DNA from: an uncultured Pelagibacteraceae bacterium
GTDB lineage: Bacteria > Pseudomonadota > Alphaproteobacteria > Pelagibacterales > Pelagibacteraceae
Length of the DNA: 64,000 bases
Assembly: GCA_902524345.1 (NCBI GenBank)
Contig: CABZCX010000005.1
Coordinates: 27,393 to 91,392, forward strand
Direction: 5' to 3'
Position 1 is the first letter of the stretch. Each line of letters opens with the position of its first letter. The position numbers were made by a program, and so were the translations under genes. Below, piece by piece: positions 63,328 through 64,000 of the stretch. The notes beneath the pieces were generated by a model. That model was not told the origin of the DNA. It ran no database searches and saw only the letters and a list, made by a program, of their open reading frames with translations.

Positions 63328-64000
63328 ATGGATGTTTTTTTACCTATAGCCCAAGTATTTATTAACCCTGTCGAAATACTTTTAATAAGTGCTATAGTTG
63401 GAGTTCTTTCTGGTTTATTTGGTGTAGGAGGTGGTTTCTTAATGACACCTTTTTTAATCTTCATGGGCGTTCCCCCAGCTTATGCAGTTGCTAACGAGGC
63501 CAACAATATCTTGGCAACTTCTGTATCTGGATCCACCACTCATTGGTTAAAAAATACTTTAGATTACAAAATGGGATTAATGATTGTAATTGGTGGAACT
63601 ATAGGAACTATAGTAGGTATTTTTACTTTCACATATTTTAAAGACATCGGTAAAATAGATACGGTAATTTCTTTAGCCTATATGTATATTCTTGCAATAA
63701 TTGGGACTCTGATGTTAGTGGAAAGTCTAGGTGAGATTGATAAAGCCAAAAAGAATATTGTAGAGAAAAAAAAATTACATGTTCATTATTGGATACATGG
63801 ACTTCCTTTTAGAATGAGGTTTCCAAAATCAAAACTATATGAAAGTATATTCACACCGATCATAATTGGATTAGTTGTTGGGTTTATAGCAGCTATAATG
63901 GGGATCGGCGGTGCATTTATCTTAGTGCCGGCAATGATTTATATTATTAAGATGCCGACAAAATTAGTTCCTGGAACTTCCTTATTCGTAACAATTTTTG
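63328..64000 (+). CDS. TauE/SafE-family sulfite/sulfonate exporter, N-terminal part (cut by window edge)
   Basis: This gene is absent from the track because it runs off the right edge. The reading frame opens at ATG 63328 (MDVFLPIAQVFINPVEILL) and stays open for at least 224 codons. The TauE/SafE repeat motif appears twice: VGVLSGLFGVGGGFLMTPFLIFMGVPPAYAVANEA and GFIAAIMGIGGAFILVPAMIY. Members export sulfite or sulfoacetate. Placement after aprBA points to sulfite export alongside sulfite oxidation. Confidence 0.9.
   Translation, partial: MDVFLPIAQVFINPVEILLISAIVGVLSGLFGVGGGFLMTPFLIFMGVPPAYAVANEANNILATSVSGSTTHWLKNTLDYKMGLMIVIGGTIGTIVGIFTFTYFKDIGKIDTVISLAYMYILAIIGTLMLVESLGEIDKAKKNIVEKKKLHVHYWIHGLPFRMRFPKSKLYESIFTPIIIGLVVGFIAAIMGIGGAFILVPAMIYIIKMPTKLVPGTSLFVTIF

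Noticed and set aside
1-64000. tRNA, rRNA, CRISPR arrays, insertion sequences and prophage
   Set aside because: Reading for T-loop motifs, spaced direct repeats, transposase or integrase motifs gave nothing convincing. A tRNAscan and CRISPR search would settle this.

Overview
The window is a very AT-rich, tightly packed bacterial chromosome segment whose gene set points strongly to the SAR11 clade (a 'Candidatus Pelagibacter'-like alphaproteobacterium). The pointers are many ATGA/TAATG gene overlaps, tail-to-tail overlapping genes, a TPP riboswitch directly in front of a sodium:solute symporter (the SAR11 ThiV arrangement), an aprM-aprB-aprA cluster beside a TauE/SafE exporter, an IscR-SUF operon and an isocitrate lyase next to a RamB/ScfR-like regulator. 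No rRNA, tRNA, CRISPR array, prophage or insertion sequence was seen. Genus is an inference from gene content and composition.

Layout. 1-9.6 kb is a housekeeping block: partial RNase E (-), PBP1A, peptide release factor 2 with a programmed +1 frameshift that the ORF track misses, an AsmA/YhdP-like protein, TyrS (-) and anhydro-MurNAc kinase. 9.6-16.8 kb holds a hydrolase and the iscR-sufBCDSU-sufT-sufA operon behind a clear type-1 IscR operator. 16.6-22.8 kb holds a 56-aa ORF, glutamine synthetase, a YbaK-like deacylase, an EamA transporter, an acetaldehyde-type dehydrogenase with a Lys/Arg-rich leader, DUF779, a hot-dog thioesterase and a GYD protein.

22.8-36.4 kb is a catabolic island centred on inositol: a CUT2-type ABC transporter, IolG-like and IolE-like enzymes, IolD, a second Gfo/Idh enzyme, a ROK kinase lacking the family zinc-site cysteines, an FAH-fold enzyme, and a divergent operon with an aldehyde dehydrogenase, an HpaI-type aldolase, a D-2-hydroxyacid dehydrogenase and a pilin-like protein. 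IolB, IolC and IolJ are not seen, so the fate of the IolD product may be non-canonical. This is the most interesting system in the window.

36.4-44.9 kb contains a CcdA-like protein, an azoreductase, riboswitch-ThiV, an ABC-2 exporter, isocitrate lyase with a 53-aa ORF, and the divergent RamB-like regulator, separated by iterated TTTACAAA boxes. 44.9-48 kb has RseP, HU and an Amt ammonium transporter with a hairpin over its ribosome binding site. 48-54.2 kb holds envelope glycosylation and assorted small genes, including DUF3553-cysQ-small membrane protein. 54.2-59.5 kb holds a MetC-like lyase, an MFS transporter, pabB-pabA-pabC for p-aminobenzoate, and a HIT protein. 59.5-64 kb is the sulfur cluster: aprM, aprB, aprA, a 116-aa unknown, a 44-aa membrane peptide and a truncated TauE/SafE exporter, which together look like a sulfite disposal module.

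Seven genes absent from the ORF track are described from the sequence: small ORFs at 16635, 42375, 44084, 51847, 52755, 54087 and 63171. The two edge-truncated genes and the first part of prfB are also added. Starts were corrected for several genes. No gene-free stretch longer than about 300 bases exists.
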